Below are positions 1 through 10,413 of a DNA stretch of 27,808 bases, piece after piece. Origin of the DNA: Jimgerdemannia flammicorona. Lineage: Eukaryota; Mucoromycota; Endogonomycetes; Endogonales; Endogonaceae. The number at the start of each line of letters is the position of its first letter. Position 1 is the first letter of the stretch. Below the pieces are notes generated by a model. It did no database searches, was not told the DNA's origin, and worked only from the letters and a program-made list of their open reading frames with translations. Made by a program: the position numbers and the translations under genes. The stretch is taken from positions 1 to 27,808 of the forward strand of contig RBNI01000693.1 of NCBI GenBank assembly GCA_003990745.1, given 5' to 3'.

Positions 1-74
<74 letters not shown>
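1..74. repeat. poly(A) homopolymer at window start
   Basis: 74 uninterrupted A residues, after which sequence of element C begins mid-gene (no LTR or gag of C is present to the left). It may be the poly(A) tail of a retroposon inserted into C, whose body lies outside the window, or an assembly or contig-edge artefact. The sequence alone cannot separate these. Confidence 0.85.
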
Positions 75-78
<4 letters not shown>

Positions 79-194
79 CAACTCATCACCATTGCCCTCC
101 TCCCACCATGCCCCTACAGGTATAACAAACCAACCTGAGGTAGAGGGGGTAATAATAGGGGAAAGGGGACTCGGAAGATCACCTACAAAACCTT

Positions 195-640
195 ATGACC
201 AGTAAGGTAGCAGAGAAAGGAGCCTCACTAGTTCCCATCTCTGTTCAAGCAGCTGAAAGATATATCAGCACCTACCTATATAAAGATATTGGAGGACAAA
301 AGGTAAAGATTCTCATAGATATAGGAGCAGCTGTCTGTATTATTACCAAATAGTTCCTGGACACCCTTCAATGGCCCATTGATGGACCATCCAATCTTAG
401 CATCATAGTAGCAGATAGAGCTTGAACTCCACTCCTTGGAGAAGTATGAAATATCACTATCTCCCTTGAATACATTTAGTTCTCCATTCTGAAAGTTGTT
501 GTTACTGAAGCTGTCACTTATGACATAATTCTTGACACCAACTGGATGAAGGAAATAAATGCAGTTGTGGACATTGGTCAACAGGTACTCAAGTTTGACT
601 ACTGAGGTAAGAAGTACAGAGTTAAGGTGACCAGTTATGA
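195..640 (+). pseudogene. Element C aspartic protease
   Basis: Retropepsin-type protease that would cleave the Gag-Pol polyprotein. In the frame running from an ATG at 195, the active-site motif reads I-D-I-G-A (codons from 315). The usual DTGA/DSGA has become DIGA, which fits ACA to ATA, a single C-to-T change. The second conserved block, resembling the ILG-x-x-W-L flap and helix of retropepsins, reads IILDTNWMKE near 525-555. In-frame stops (TAG at 351, TGA at 423, and others) break it, so it is non-functional. The ATG at 195 may be only an internal Met, since the upstream gag is missing. Confidence 0.75.
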
Positions 641-644
641 GCAA

Positions 645-1637
645 TCAAAGAAGAAGAAGGTTACTATTCAGAAAGAATATGCCAGTAGTGAAGAGTCTAC
701 TACAGAGGAAGAAGAAGAATCTGAAAATAGAAATGATCCCAGACTCAATCCCTGAATTAATCTGATGAACAACAGACCAGAAGACAATGTGTGGGCCAAG
801 AACACTATCTCTATCACTATTGGAACTATTGCAGAAGAAATCAAAGGATGCCCTATCTGCCTCAAGAAATACAAGTGTCCTGAACATTCCTTCAAAATCA
901 TGGGAACAAGGAAATCGCCTGGCATGGCCTGCCCAGAGTGCAAAAAAAAGAAGAAGAAATACAGATATGTTTCAGAAATATCTGCAACTGAAGCTGCAGA
1001 AGTACAAGCAATTTGGGGACAAGAATTATCTGAGAAAGAAGAAACTTCCAACCAAGAAGTTCCTAGACAAGAAGTATCTGAAGAAGAAGAGATCCCCAAA
1101 CTCATTTCCTGGAATGACCCTTACTAGACACCATCTGAAGACAATGACCCTTGGAATACAGAAGAAGGACTCAGTACAATCACTATTATCTCCAAGAAAG
1201 AAACACACCAAGAAAAGGCTTTTGGGCTAGGAAGATATCCACACCAAATGGTCTTCCACTCTCTTCGAGACTACTGCTATCAGTACCATTTACTAGACCA
1301 ATAGGAGAGACAGAGACCCCAGAGACCAGAACCCCCAAACACAGTTGCACAGTCAACTATCTTCCAAGAAGTTACTACTAAGTTGCAAAGCTAATTCAGG
1401 AGATAAGGCTTCTTCACTCAGACAGACATATATTCCTTGTCTACTCTTCTACCTACTTATGACCAAGATGGGTACTGATTCCCAAAACAACAAGAGATCA
1501 ATAACTGGGAATACCATTTCTGAACAATGGGATATTGCAACCATAGAAAACACCCAGACTGCTGAGACTGCAGGCATCAGAAGATTTATTTCAGTCATGA
1601 TGTTACAGTTCACACTTTGAAGAGAGGAGATAACTAA
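645..1637 (+). pseudogene. Element C acidic linker and CxxC-CxxH-CxxC zinc module
   Basis: Continues in the frame of the protease and ends at TAA 1635-1637. After a Glu/Ser-rich tract (about 690-720) comes a Cys/His cluster at about 852-945 reading CPIC, CPEH, then CPEC: C-x2-C-x5-C-x2-H-x14-C-x2-C, followed by six lysines. This looks like a treble-clef or zinc-ribbon-like metal site rather than a CCHC nucleocapsid knuckle. The part from about 1128 has no recognisable domain. It keeps the frame with scattered TGA/TAG codons, one of them inside a second CxxC-like spot near 1560. Function is unknown; nucleic-acid binding is only an inference from the Cys/His and Lys content. Element A has the same Cys/His pattern on the other side of its protease. 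Confidence 0.6.
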
Positions 1638-1759
1638 AGTTAGATCCAAAAAAGCCAGATTCAAAAAAGCCAGACTAAAAAGCCAGGAAGAAGGATTCTC
1701 AAGATCTATAATTTAGGAAAAGATATCCTAGCTCTCATCAGACATGCAACCTGCTAAGG
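1638..1759 (+). other. Inter-ORF spacer of element C
   Basis: Short purine-rich stretch with a direct repeat of about 14 bp near 1645-1680 (AAAAAAGCCAGA-type units). It separates the frame of the protease/zinc ORF from the frame of the dUTPase ORF, which differs by one step. No recoding signal can be asserted. Confidence 0.4.
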
Positions 1760-2184
1760 ATGGCAGAAGATACCACCAACTTCATAGAAGTCCTAGACTC
1801 TACAGGAAGAAGGGGAATCAACTATCTCCAAGACCCCTCTACTGGAGCCAGATGGCCACACCTCAACCTCAAAGCCTAGAGACTCTCTGCTAGTAGAGCT
1901 TCAGCCCTAGGACAGCCCAAACTCAGCAAGGATATTGCCCAGTATGCCCTACTACACCCTAAGGCCAAACCCCCAACCAAAGCTCACCCAGAAGATATAG
2001 GGTATGACCTTCACAGTCTAGAGGATGAATCTATCAAGCCTGGAAAAACCTTCATAATCAGAACTGGAATAGCCATACAGCCACCCCAAGGAGCTTACAT
2101 CTAACTAACCTCAAGGTCTGAACTTGCCAGACAAGGAATAACAGTAGAAGAAGAAACCATTGACCCAAGATATATAGGCAAAAT
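1760..2184 (+). pseudogene. Element C dUTPase, N-terminal half
   Basis: dUTPase hydrolyses dUTP to dUMP and pyrophosphate and keeps uracil out of newly made DNA. From ATG 1760 an about 70-codon leader leads to trimeric dUTPase motif 1 (E-D-I-G-Y-D-L, from 1991), the GIAIQPPQGAYI strand, motif 2 (SRSELA, near 2117) and motif 3 (TIDPRYIGK, 2159-2182). The ORF is then cut by element B and resumes at 22022 in the same frame. Stops at 1880 (TAG, after L-K-A) and 2102 (TAA) kill it. The leader and the P-T-K-A-H-P-x-D motif entry match the dUTPase of element A closely, so the domains share an origin. Its position, after the protease and before RT, differs from elements A and B. Confidence 0.8.
2180..2184 (+). 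repeat. Target-site duplication of element B (left), AAAAT
   Basis: AAAAT immediately precedes the LTR at 2185 and recurs at 22022-22026 just after the other LTR ends. Removing one copy plus the element restores the dUTPase frame of element C. Confidence 0.9.
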
Positions 2185-2212
2185 TATAAGCACACAACCT
2201 CCAAGCCACTGA

Positions 2213-2278
2213 AATCACACATCATCCTCTGAACAAGCCACCGAAATCACACATCATCCTCTGAACAAGCCACCGAAA
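2213..2278 (+). repeat. Tandem duplication (about 32-bp unit, two copies) in 5' LTR
   Basis: The unit CACATCATCCTCTGAACAAG with flanking CCACCGAAATCA occurs twice in tandem in this LTR. The corresponding part of the 3' LTR (10795-10840) and of element D has one. It arose after or during the last transposition and accounts for the LTR length difference. Confidence 0.75.
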
Positions 2279-2427
2279 TCACATGTGACCTCCGAACAAA
2301 TCTGGAAATCACCTGCAAGATCACAAAGCTAAGTCAAACTGAAGTCATAGTGTATAAAGCTGAGTCAACACAAAGTCATGGAACACAAGATTTACACAAA
2401 CAGAATCTTATCAATCAGGACCAAATG

Positions 2428-2433
2428 TATATA
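2428..2433 (+). promoter_or_regulatory. TATA-like box upstream of the LTR ORF (5' LTR)
   Basis: TATATA, 77 bp before the start position of the LTR ORF at 2505. The same box and spacing occur in the 3' LTR (10986) and, on the minus strand, in element D (25649-25655). Promoter activity is inferred. Confidence 0.45.
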
Positions 2434-2504
2434 CTAGGCACTGAGACATATCGAAATAGAGAACCAAAACAAACAATAATCACAACTTCTGAACATACAC
2501 AAAT

Positions 2505-3602
2505 ATAACCACTGAGATCTACAACCACATCTGTGCTGACATTTGGAATACCATTATCAACCAAGCCACACCCCCTCTGCCCCTCATGAATATCCATAGC
2601 CTAGCACCCCTCTACTTCATAGAAGCCTGATGGAATACTCTGAACATGCTTAACAAGGCTCACCAGATCAGACAAATCTTAAGCTACTACCAGATTGGCC
2701 ACCTCCTGGAAGACATGGTCAAACACCACCATGATACAGATATTACCCAGATGTCTCAACACCAGAAGCTCATTGCCTGCAAACACTAAGAACTCTTTTA
2801 TGAGTATAGCACTGTTATTCTCTGCCTCTAAGTTACTATCAGCAAAATGGTTACTACTCTATCCTATGGCCAAATCAATGATATGATACAAGAACTCAAC
2901 CACAAGTACCTCGAATATATTTAGACTACAGACAGAACCTTCTTGCACCCAGATGACCACATCTTACAAATGCCCCAAGTTGGATATGCTATGAAGGATG
3001 TCTACGATATAATCTGATTTGATGAAGATGAAGCAGAAGACAATGATCTCTCTGATGCCAATATGACCTTGAGCCAAGGATCTCTACCAACCCTGATCAT
3101 ACTGCCAACCTTATCAATGAACTTACAATAGTTCATAACCACATATGAGACTTATTGGGACAATGACCACTGGCACAAATATCAATCCATATTTACCTCT
3201 GACTACTTCAACTACAATGAAGAGACTAGAGAACACAACCTATACCTCCAGACAACCCTCGAGATCGAACCAACCACTCTACCACCCAAGTATGAGCAAC
3301 ATGAACCATAGCTGCCAGCTTACTACAACACTGCAACTCATAGTACTGTAACTTATAAAAGGTATGCAGATAGCGAATCTGATGAAAATAAAGATGATGC
3401 ACCACTCCTTTGCCTACTAACACCTTATCCAGTATATGAGACAGATGATGCTATCCTGTGGGGCGGTGATGAAGTTCCAATGTATTATTACCTCAGTGAA
3501 CAAGGAGAAGTAATCTGCAAACCACTCTTCCTAGACAACTACTTTATCAGAGATGATGCTATTGATGGTAATGTTACCGAAGACTACTCAGATAGCATCT
3601 GA
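2505..3602 (+). pseudogene. LTR-encoded ORF, copy 1 (5' LTR of element B)
   Basis: Same length (1098 nt) and reading frame as the copy in the 3' LTR (11063-12160); no indel separates them. The start codon has decayed to ATA (2505); the next in-frame ATG is at 2586. The readable protein is about 365 residues and has three parts: a His/Tyr-rich, likely helical N-terminal half (e.g. QISSYYQ-like, SYGQ), a Ser/Pro/Thr linker, and an acidic Tyr-rich C-terminal half (ETDDAILW, DEVPMYYYLSEQGE, then LFLDNYF). No signal peptide or membrane helix is evident. It resembles no family I recognise, but is similar in its N-terminal half to the ORF after pol in element A. Differences from copy 2 are transitions, for example CAA here against TGA there, both derivable from CGA. 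Confidence 0.7.
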
Positions 3603-3791
3603 ACCTATAAATAGCCTAGCAGTCATAGTATAGTTAGATTAGCCTTATATGATGTGACTGTAAACTAACTCAGCAGCCAGATGATCTCTTGATATATCAG
3701 ATCACACTTGTACTATGTGACTGCATTCTGACTCAGTAAGGTACTTAATGCTACATCCATATCTAGTATAGTCCAGATAGCCCCTCACTAG
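3603..3791 (+). other. LTR segment between ORF and promoter
   Basis: Non-coding U3 sequence after the LTR ORF stop, with a TATAAATAG at about 3606 and repeated GTGACTG-like words (about 3654, 3716). It contains the site (GTCCA at about 3770) corresponding to where element A entered the other LTR. Confidence 0.6.
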
Positions 3792-3798
3792 TATAAAT
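3792..3798 (+). promoter_or_regulatory. TATA box of element B 5' LTR
   Basis: TATAAAT followed by a C/T-rich tract. It is conserved at 21512 (3' LTR) and inverted at 24287-24293 (element D). It is the likely promoter for genomic RNA, downstream of the LTR ORF, so the ORF would lie in U3. Confidence 0.65.
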
Positions 3799-3937
3799 AC
3801 TCCCTCCTCCAGACCTCAGAATCTCAGACTAAAAACAGACTCAAACATACTTGAACAATTCGAATACAACTCCTGAGCACTTCTCCACAATATCCCTTCA
3901 CACAACTACTCCTAGTATAGCAATATCATGAATAGCA

Positions 3938-3943
3938 AATAAA
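3938..3943 (+). terminator. Poly(A) signal AATAAA in 5' LTR of element B
   Basis: AATAAA about 146 bp after the TATA box, conserved at 21658 and inverted at 24163-24168. It would mark the R region, where polyadenylation occurs in the 3' LTR. Confidence 0.5.
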
Positions 3944-4304
3944 CCTATTTAATAATCTACAAACCACTCTTAAGTAAATCCGCTCCCTGTTAGGTCTCAC
4001 TCCTAACCCTGTCACAAAATTTCCTAATTGGGTATTGTCTGCAGCGATATGCCAATTCAACTAAGCTGGTCTTAGTTTCTTGAACTTCCTGAAAAATGGA
4101 AAATCCCGAACATCCAGAACTAGTCCAAAAAAGGACTTTGGTTGAGACATCAATCCAATCTTGAAATCAATAAGTGTAGAGGATGTACTCTATATGAAAT
4201 TGATCTTGATCATAAGAAAACAGTCTTTTAGAATATCCAGAACTTCTAGAAAACCCTTCTAGAACTATGTAATGGTTACCCAAAAAAGCAACCCTCTTAC
4301 AACT

Positions 4305-4316
4305 TGGTAGCAGTGG
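4305..4316 (+). other. Primer binding site of element B
   Basis: TGGTAGCAGTGG, three bases (ACT) after the LTR end. The first nine bases would pair with a tRNA 3' end ...CTGCTACCA, as in metazoan-type initiator tRNA-Met. Element A has TGGTAGCAGCAGG at the same spacing. The tRNA identity is a guess. Confidence 0.6.
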
Positions 4317-5263
4317 TTTACAATCAAATTCCACTTCAAGACACTTCCTCACCCTATTACAAACCCCTCTGTGAATTCCTACAAGTTGGTATAAAGCCCA
4401 ACCTCTGAACTGGAATTTATTCTGAACCATCTGACAACCTGGAGAGAATTGAACCTGACGTATAAGAACAATTTGACCTCCACATCTATAACAAGTGGGA
4501 CAAACTTCATTTAAAGAAAGAAGTACTCTGAATAAATTAGCAAATAGGCAAACACCTATTCACCGAACTCCTTGCACTATATCCAGCAAGTCAAGATGAA
4601 GAAGGTCTTATAGAAGTCTTCTTTACTCTTCTCAACAAGAGTTTTGTCAGCTCCACAAATCCGAGCGACCTAGGACAACTAGCAGCGGTCTTTCTAGCCT
4701 TAGTTCCTCATGAAGCCCAAGCCTCTGTAGCCAAGTGGCTTAACTCTACTGACTTTTACTATACCAGAACTAAGACCACATTATACTACTGATTCCAGAA
4801 CAGCAAGACCCGCCATATTCTTAAGAAAGAAGCAAGAGAAACCCTTTATCAACTACCTGACTCCAAACCAGAAGTAGGCTCTGCTACTGCTCTACCTGAA
4901 TCTGAAACCAATACTGAACCAGAACTTGACTTTGAATTAAACCCATCTGAAATCAGATATACCACTGATTCTGTCTACTTTGATGCTGAGCAAACCCAAT
5001 TACATGGGGACCAAACCAAAGAGGAGGAGGAGTATCTCAGTGAATTCGATCCCGGATATACTACCAAAGAAGATGCACCTCCATCAGGACAGAATACACC
5101 TACACAGCAATAGACAGCTACCTATCGAGCCCTTACTCCAGACCCATAACTATTACTCTAGCAACTTACACAGATCCAAAGAACTCCCTCACACTCTGCA
5201 CCAGTACCTCAAGTAGTATCAGTAACACCACTACCAGTAGTCCAACTGTCTCTAGTACACAAC
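4317..5263 (+). pseudogene. Element B Gag leader region
   Basis: A reading frame is recognisable from shortly after the PBS to the gag ATG at 5264, in the same frame as gag, with TGA/TAA/TAG interruptions. It encodes a mostly helical segment (about 4460-4860), then an acidic Glu/Thr/Pro-rich linker (around 4890-5110). Element A has an equivalent leader at 13147-14029 with a matching K-T-x-L-Y-Y-R/F-like spot, so the region is real coding sequence. No in-frame ATG survives at its beginning. It may be an N-terminal matrix-like domain of Gag or a separate upstream ORF. Confidence 0.55.
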
Positions 5264-6355
5264 ATGGCAAACCAACAGATTCTAGACCTCACAGCCCAGG
5301 TAGCGATAATGGCAGCAACTATTACTACCTTAGCTGAACAGACCTGACCTACCAAAAATCTGAGTCTACCTACCTTCAATGGTACTGTACAAGAAGTCTA
5401 AAGCTTTATTAGTGTAGTTGACACTAACTTTGAAGCCAACCAATGGACCAATGAGTGAGTTGCCAACTGCCTTCTGACAAACAATCAAGACCACACTCTG
5501 GAACAACTCTTTGCTACCACTACAGTCTATGTCTGCTGAGTTGTTACATTCTTCCGAGGACCTGCCAAAGAATGGTGGCAAACCCTTCCTGAAAAACCCC
5601 TCACATAGGACACCTGACCTGCAGTAGTTGCTCAGAACACAGCAAACAATGCCCCAGGATTTGGAGCCTATCCCACAGCCCCTGAACTCAAACAACTCAT
5701 GATTGCTCAATACCACAGTGAAACCATGATTGCCGAATCTTGAATAAAACTCTGCAATCTTAAATTCGATATATATAGCAAAGAAGAATTCGAAACCTTC
5801 TGTACAAAGCTTGAGTCACTCCTGAATACTGTTGGCCTAGGATATATTACCAATGATGAAGCACGAAATAGTATAAGAGCAGACCATTTATTCAATGCAC
5901 TGTCTGAATGGCTTACTAGAAAAATCCATAAACAAGGCCGCCCAGTTGGTTGTGATCACCAACAATGGTGCCTGGCAAGAATCAAGACTATGGTCAAGTG
6001 AAGCCTAACAGCCAGACCAATTCTGCCTAGAAGACAATTCAACAACAAGGAAAAGACTTAGACCAAGAAAGAAGAACCCAAGCATGAAGCATCCCGAGCT
6101 CCCTTAACATCCACTTTGTGGATATCTAGAAATCATGAACCCACCCAGCTGAGTACCTTCAAGAAACTCATTGAAGGAGAAAGAAATGAACTTTGAAGAA
6201 GCAGAGCATACTTCTATTGCTGAAAGACAGGACATATGGTCAGTGCCTGCCCCAACCGAAAACCCCAAACAACAACACGAGTAACTGTTACTACTCTGCA
6301 CCATCTCAATAACCTGATCACCAGAACACTAGACTTTGTCAAGTTAAGACAACCT
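5264..6355 (+). pseudogene. Element B Gag (capsid and nucleocapsid)
   Basis: Structural polyprotein that forms the virus-like particle. ATG 5264 aligns with ATG 14030 of element A. It contains a retrotransposon-Gag capsid region (LPTFNGT; EANQWTNE; TFFRGPAKEWWQTL), then a tail with a zinc knuckle at 6209-6250 reading Y-x2-C-x4-H-x4-C. The first knuckle Cys is Tyr here, as it is in element A. The frame is held throughout with multiple stops, several from CGA to TGA (e.g. TGA 6221 inside the knuckle). Non-functional. Confidence 0.8.
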
Positions 6356-6778
6356 GCTAAGGCCCCAACCAAAGAAAGTCAAAAAGCAGCTGGACATAAC
6401 CTATATGTAGCTAAAGAAGCTACAGTTTCAAACTGAGAAGTCAAGCAAGTCTATACAGGAATCAGCATCCAAATTCCTGAAGGACATGTTAGAAGAATAT
6501 ACTGTCGCAGCAGCCTAGCATTGAAAGGACTCTCAGTAGAAGGAGAAGTCATTGATGAGGATTACATAGGTGAAATTATTGTCTTCATCCAAAACCATAG
6601 TTGGACACCCTTCAAGATTCCCATTGGATTTTGCATTGCCCAGATCCTATTTGAAAAAATTGAGTCAACACTGACAGTTAAGGAAGTCCCCAAACTACTG
6701 CCCACCATCCAAGGATCCAAAGGATTTGGCTCATCAAACAAGGCCCCAGTCCAACCTACTATGAACAAAGAAAAATAA
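6356..6778 (+). pseudogene. Element B dUTPase domain
   Basis: In frame with the nucleocapsid and directly after it. All five trimeric dUTPase motifs are recognisable: motif 1 AAGHNLY (D to N at the usual Asp; near 6389), motif 2 CRSSLALKG (about 6505), motif 3 EVIDEDYIGEI (about 6548; catalytic Asp region kept), motif 4 IGFCIAQILFEKI (about 6632), motif 5 GSKGFGSSNK (about 6713). The domain is of normal length, about 140 residues. TGA at 6437 breaks it, and it ends at TAA 6776, the same boundary at which element A has a TAG. The placement NC-dUTPase-protease recalls betaretroviruses but would be an independent acquisition in this element class. Confidence 0.85.
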
Positions 6779-6819
6779 TTCTATAAGAAAATTGAAGACG
6801 AATATGTACCAAGTGGCTG

Positions 6820-9800
6820 ATGCCTCTCAATGAACTGACTCAAAGAAGAACTAACAGAAGGAAAGCTCCTACAACCAAAATCACCACTATTGGATCAGAC
6901 AAACTGCTTACACTTCAAGCTTTTGTCAACCAAGCACCTGTCAAGATTATGATAGACAGTGGTGCCTTAGGCAACTTCATCAATAAAGAAACAGCCAATA
7001 GACTCAAGGTCTTTACCTCCCCGGTACAATAAACACAAGCAGTTGCCACAGTTGATGGAACCTCACATGTTATTAGCAAGGAAGTCTGCAATCTACCTTT
7101 CCGAATTAGTAACTATTGAGTATATATTACCTTCCAGATCGTACCACTTCCTGATAATGAGATCATTCTTAGAACTCCATGGTTGAAATAAGAGAACCCT
7201 ATGATTGATTGGGTAAACCATTCTCTGAGCATCAAGAAAGGACATCACAACTTCAAGCTGTAAGGCGAAAAGGACCCACTCAACTCTAGTGACCCTGGAC
7301 CAAAGATCACTCATATCAACAAGTTACAACTCAAGAAACTAGCCAAGAAATGCCCTCTCTTTGCCATCTCCATCTGCCCATCCAAAGGAGAACCCAAGAA
7401 CTCTAAAGAAGACTTTTCCAAAGTTGACAGCCATGTCAGACCACTATTCCAGAGATTCTGAGACATATTCCCAAAGAAACTTTAGAAGGGCCTACCTCCC
7501 AAATGAGCAGTAGATCATACAATTAAGACTATTCCAGATGCTAAGCCAGCCTTCAAGTCAATCTACTACATGTCTCTGAGAGAAATCAATGCACTCAAGA
7601 AAGAAATTGACAAACTCCTAGAATAAGGATTCATCAAACCCAGTGTATCACCCTATGGTGCACCAGCCCTCTTTGTTGTCAAGAAAGGAGAAGACTTATG
7701 GATGTGTATTAATTACTATGACCTCAACAAACAGACCATTAAGAACTGTTGCCCATTACCCAGAATTGATGAAATATTCAACAGACTTACCAACCAACAA
7801 TTCATGAGCTCTTTTGACCTGTGAAATAGTTACTGGCAAATTGCCATGAAAGAAGAAGACATCTACAAGACAGCCTTCCAAACCCGCTATGGACATTTCA
7901 AATTCCTGGTTATGCCCTTTGGCTTAACTAATACTCCTGCAACTTTCCAGACTCTGATGAATACTATCCTACATCCATATCTAGACAAATTCATTATTAT
8001 CTACATTGATGACATCCTAGTCTTCAGCAAAACCCTGGAGGAACATCTCAAACACCTTGAACTAGTACTACTGAAACTCCAAGAAAACCAACTCTTTGCA
8101 AAATTCAGCAAGTGTGAATTCCTTCTAAAGGAAATTCAATTCCTTGGACACATTGTCACCCCAAATAGAATTAAAGTGGACTACAGCAAAATCTCCACAA
8201 TCAAGGATTGGCCCAGACCCAAGAAGCTAAAAGACCTACAGTCATTCCTGGGATTAGCAAACTATTATAGACAATTTGTTACCAACTTCACCAAAATCAC
8301 CACTGCCCTTACCCAAATGACCAAGCATAACAAGAAAGAAGAACAGCTCTGGACTATGAAACAAGAGAAAGACTTCAACAATCTTACAAATTGGGGACCT
8401 GAACAAGATACAGCCTTTCAAGCACTCAAAGATACCTTGATAACCACTTCAGTACTTCAAGCAGCAAACCCTGCCCTACTATATGAAGTTACTACTGATG
8501 CCTCTGACCTAGCCCTTGGAGCCATGCTCATACAAGAAGGACACTCAGTCACCTATCACTCCTGCAAGTTCAATGATACTGAAATTAACTATACAACCCA
8601 CAAGAAGGAAATGCTAGCCATTGTAGATACTCCGATCAAATGGTGACTATATCTAGAAGGAGCACACTTCACTATATTGACCGACTACAAGTCATTAGTC
8701 AACATCAAGATACAGGCTACCCTTTCTTGAAAGCAAGCCAGATAGATAAAAGTCCTCACCAACTTTGACTATGAAATCCAGTATTGCCCTAGCAAGGAGA
8801 ATATTGTTGCCAATGCAATCTCCAGACCACCTATTGAAGAAGTTATCCAAACTCTCTCCCTGGTTACAAACTCCATCATAGAACAAATTATCACAGTATG
8901 TGCTGATGATAAAGAAGCTCAAGCACTCCAAGAAATCCTGAATAGTGATGATGCTGACAAGTATACCTGGTATCATCAATACCAACTCAAGAACAATACT
9001 ATCTACTATAAGGACAGACTATATGTCCCAAATAACTGAGACCTCTGAAGGACCATCTTATTCGAATGTCATGATGTGCCTACTGCTGGACATTTAGGAT
9101 TTGATAAAAGCTATGAAGTTATTTCCTGAAACTACTATTGGCCCCACATGGCAGATCAGCTAAAAATCTATATCACTTCCTGTGATGCCTGCCAATGCAA
9201 TAAGTCCTCAACACTAGCAAAACCTGGCCTACTTCATCCTATCTCAGTACCATCTACTAATTGGGAACAAATCTCTATGGACTTCATTGTACAACTACCC
9301 CGAACCAAAAATGGGAAAGATGCAATTGTTGTCTTCATAGACTATCTCAGCAAACAAGCCCACTTTGTACCAACTACCACTACTGCAACAGCACCAGACA
9401 TAGCCACACTCTTGTTTGACAATATCTTCCACTATTATGGTCTTCCTAAGATCATTGTTAGTGACCAAGACCCAAAATTCACCAGCTATTTTTGGAAAGC
9501 CCTCCATATGTATCTTGGAATGAAACTTGCACTATCTACAGCCTTCCACTCTGAAACTGATGGCCAAACTGAAAGAATGAACTGAACTCTGGAACAAATG
9601 CTAAGGAACTATATTTCCTACAGACAAGATGATTGGCATGAACACCTCACTACAGTTGAGTTTGCCTATAACAACAGCAAGCAAGCCTCTCTCAGAATGA
9701 CTCCATTCTTTGCCAATACTGGACAGAATCCAAATACTCCTCTGACACTTATCTGAACTACTGATGAATCCTCCACAGTCGAAGCCATTGAAGAATTCCT

Positions 9801-10020
9801 TCTCCGAATGTGCAATCTAAGCCAGATCGCTATTGAGAATTTATCATGAGCTCAAGAACAACAGTCATAGTATGTTAACCAACACTGCCAAGAAGAAACC
9901 TTCGATATTGGAGAAAAGGTTCTACTAGATATCTGAGAATACCAAGTTGATAACCTCAAGCACAGACTATCTACAAAGCTGAACAGCAAGTTCATTGGAC
10001 CATTTGAAGTTACATATTAC
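6820..10020 (+). pseudogene. Element B Pol: protease, RT, RNase H, integrase
   Basis: One frame (shifted by one step from gag-dUTPase, probably by an indel near 6780-6860). Protease active site M-I-D-S-G-A at 6949-6966. RT domain 7450-8200 with the catalytic YIDD box at 8002-8013. RNase H 8470-8850 with TDAS (Asp 8497), KKEML Glu and LTDYKS Asp. Integrase: HHCC zinc site from 9067 (HDVPTAGH ... CDACQ at 9181), core Asp in MDFI (about 9278), Asp in VSDQD (9462), Glu in QTER (about 9564). All catalytic residues are retained, but about 20 stops interrupt the frame, mostly TGA at former CGA (e.g. 8644, 9583) plus TAG/TAA. Near 10012-10022 a one-base insertion shifts into the chromodomain frame. 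Confidence 0.9.
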
Positions 10021-10021
10021 A

Positions 10022-10348
10022 CAAGTCTCTCTGACCTCCTACAAATTGGCACTACCTAACACCATTAAGATTCACCCAGTCTTCAATGTCCAACGTCTCA
10101 AGTAATACAATGACAATGATGATGAACTATTTCCAAACTGAACCACAGAACCACCTGCTCCTGTCATTATTAATGACCAGGAAGAATACAAAGTTGAACA
10201 AATCCTCAACAAACGTAGACATGAGAACCACCCTGAGTACCTTGTCAAATAGAAAGGTTACCCTATTCATGATGCAACATGGGAACCTAAGACCAACCTC
10301 CAGAATGCCACTGACTTAGTTCAGAAATACAATTTCTTGAACAACTGA
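10022..10348 (+). pseudogene. Element B integrase C-terminus with chromodomain
   Basis: Continues Pol after a +1 frameshift. An integrase tail (TIKIHPVFNVQRLK) precedes a chromodomain at about 10165-10300: EEYKVEQIL, HPEYLVK-x-KGYP, HDATWEP. Chromodomains bind methylated histone tails and steer integration to heterochromatin. The conserved Trp before KGYP is a TAG stop here (TGG to TAG); in element D the same Trp is intact. It ends at TGA 10346-10348; element D ends with TAA at the same codon, supporting this as the true Pol end. Confidence 0.85.
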
Positions 10349-10413
10349 AATCCAAACACTCTTGCATCTATCAGTTCATACTATATATTACCCTCCCAAA
10401 CATTATAATTATC

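Larger units (their letters stand above)
75..2184 (+). mobile_element. Element C, left part: degraded dUTPase-bearing Ty3/Gypsy element
   Basis: Left remnant of the oldest retrotransposon here. It reads, left to right, protease, an acidic stretch, a zinc module, a long linker and the N-terminal half of a dUTPase. It breaks at 2184, where the TG end of element B's LTR begins. The reading frame resumes exactly at 22022 (GGC AAA then ATC AAG GTT), so 2185-22021 is a clean later insertion. Gag and the 5' LTR of C are missing, cut off at the poly(A). Its RT and RNase H (right part) belong to a different Gypsy lineage from elements A and B. Confidence 0.85.
2185..4301 (+). repeat. 5' LTR of element B (2117 bp)
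   Basis: Begins TATAAGCACACAACC (TGTAAG in the 3' copy) and ends CCCTCTTACA just before the PBS. It aligns along its length with 10773-12333 plus 21496-22021, and inverted with 23805-25867. It is about 30 bp longer than the 3' copy because of a tandem duplication at about 2213-2278. From 5' to 3' it holds a first TATA-like box, the LTR ORF (2505-3602), a second promoter (TATA 3792) and a poly(A) signal (3938). Confidence 0.92.

Noticed and set aside
668..1105. 145-codon minus-strand frame rich in Ser and Phe in element C
   Set aside because: Antisense of the Glu/Lys-rich linker and zinc module; GAA/AAG codons read backwards as TTC/CTT. No signal peptide logic or homology.
2213..2300. CRISPR-like or satellite array
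   Set aside because: Only two full units of about 32 bp with no spacers; a simple tandem duplication in the LTR.
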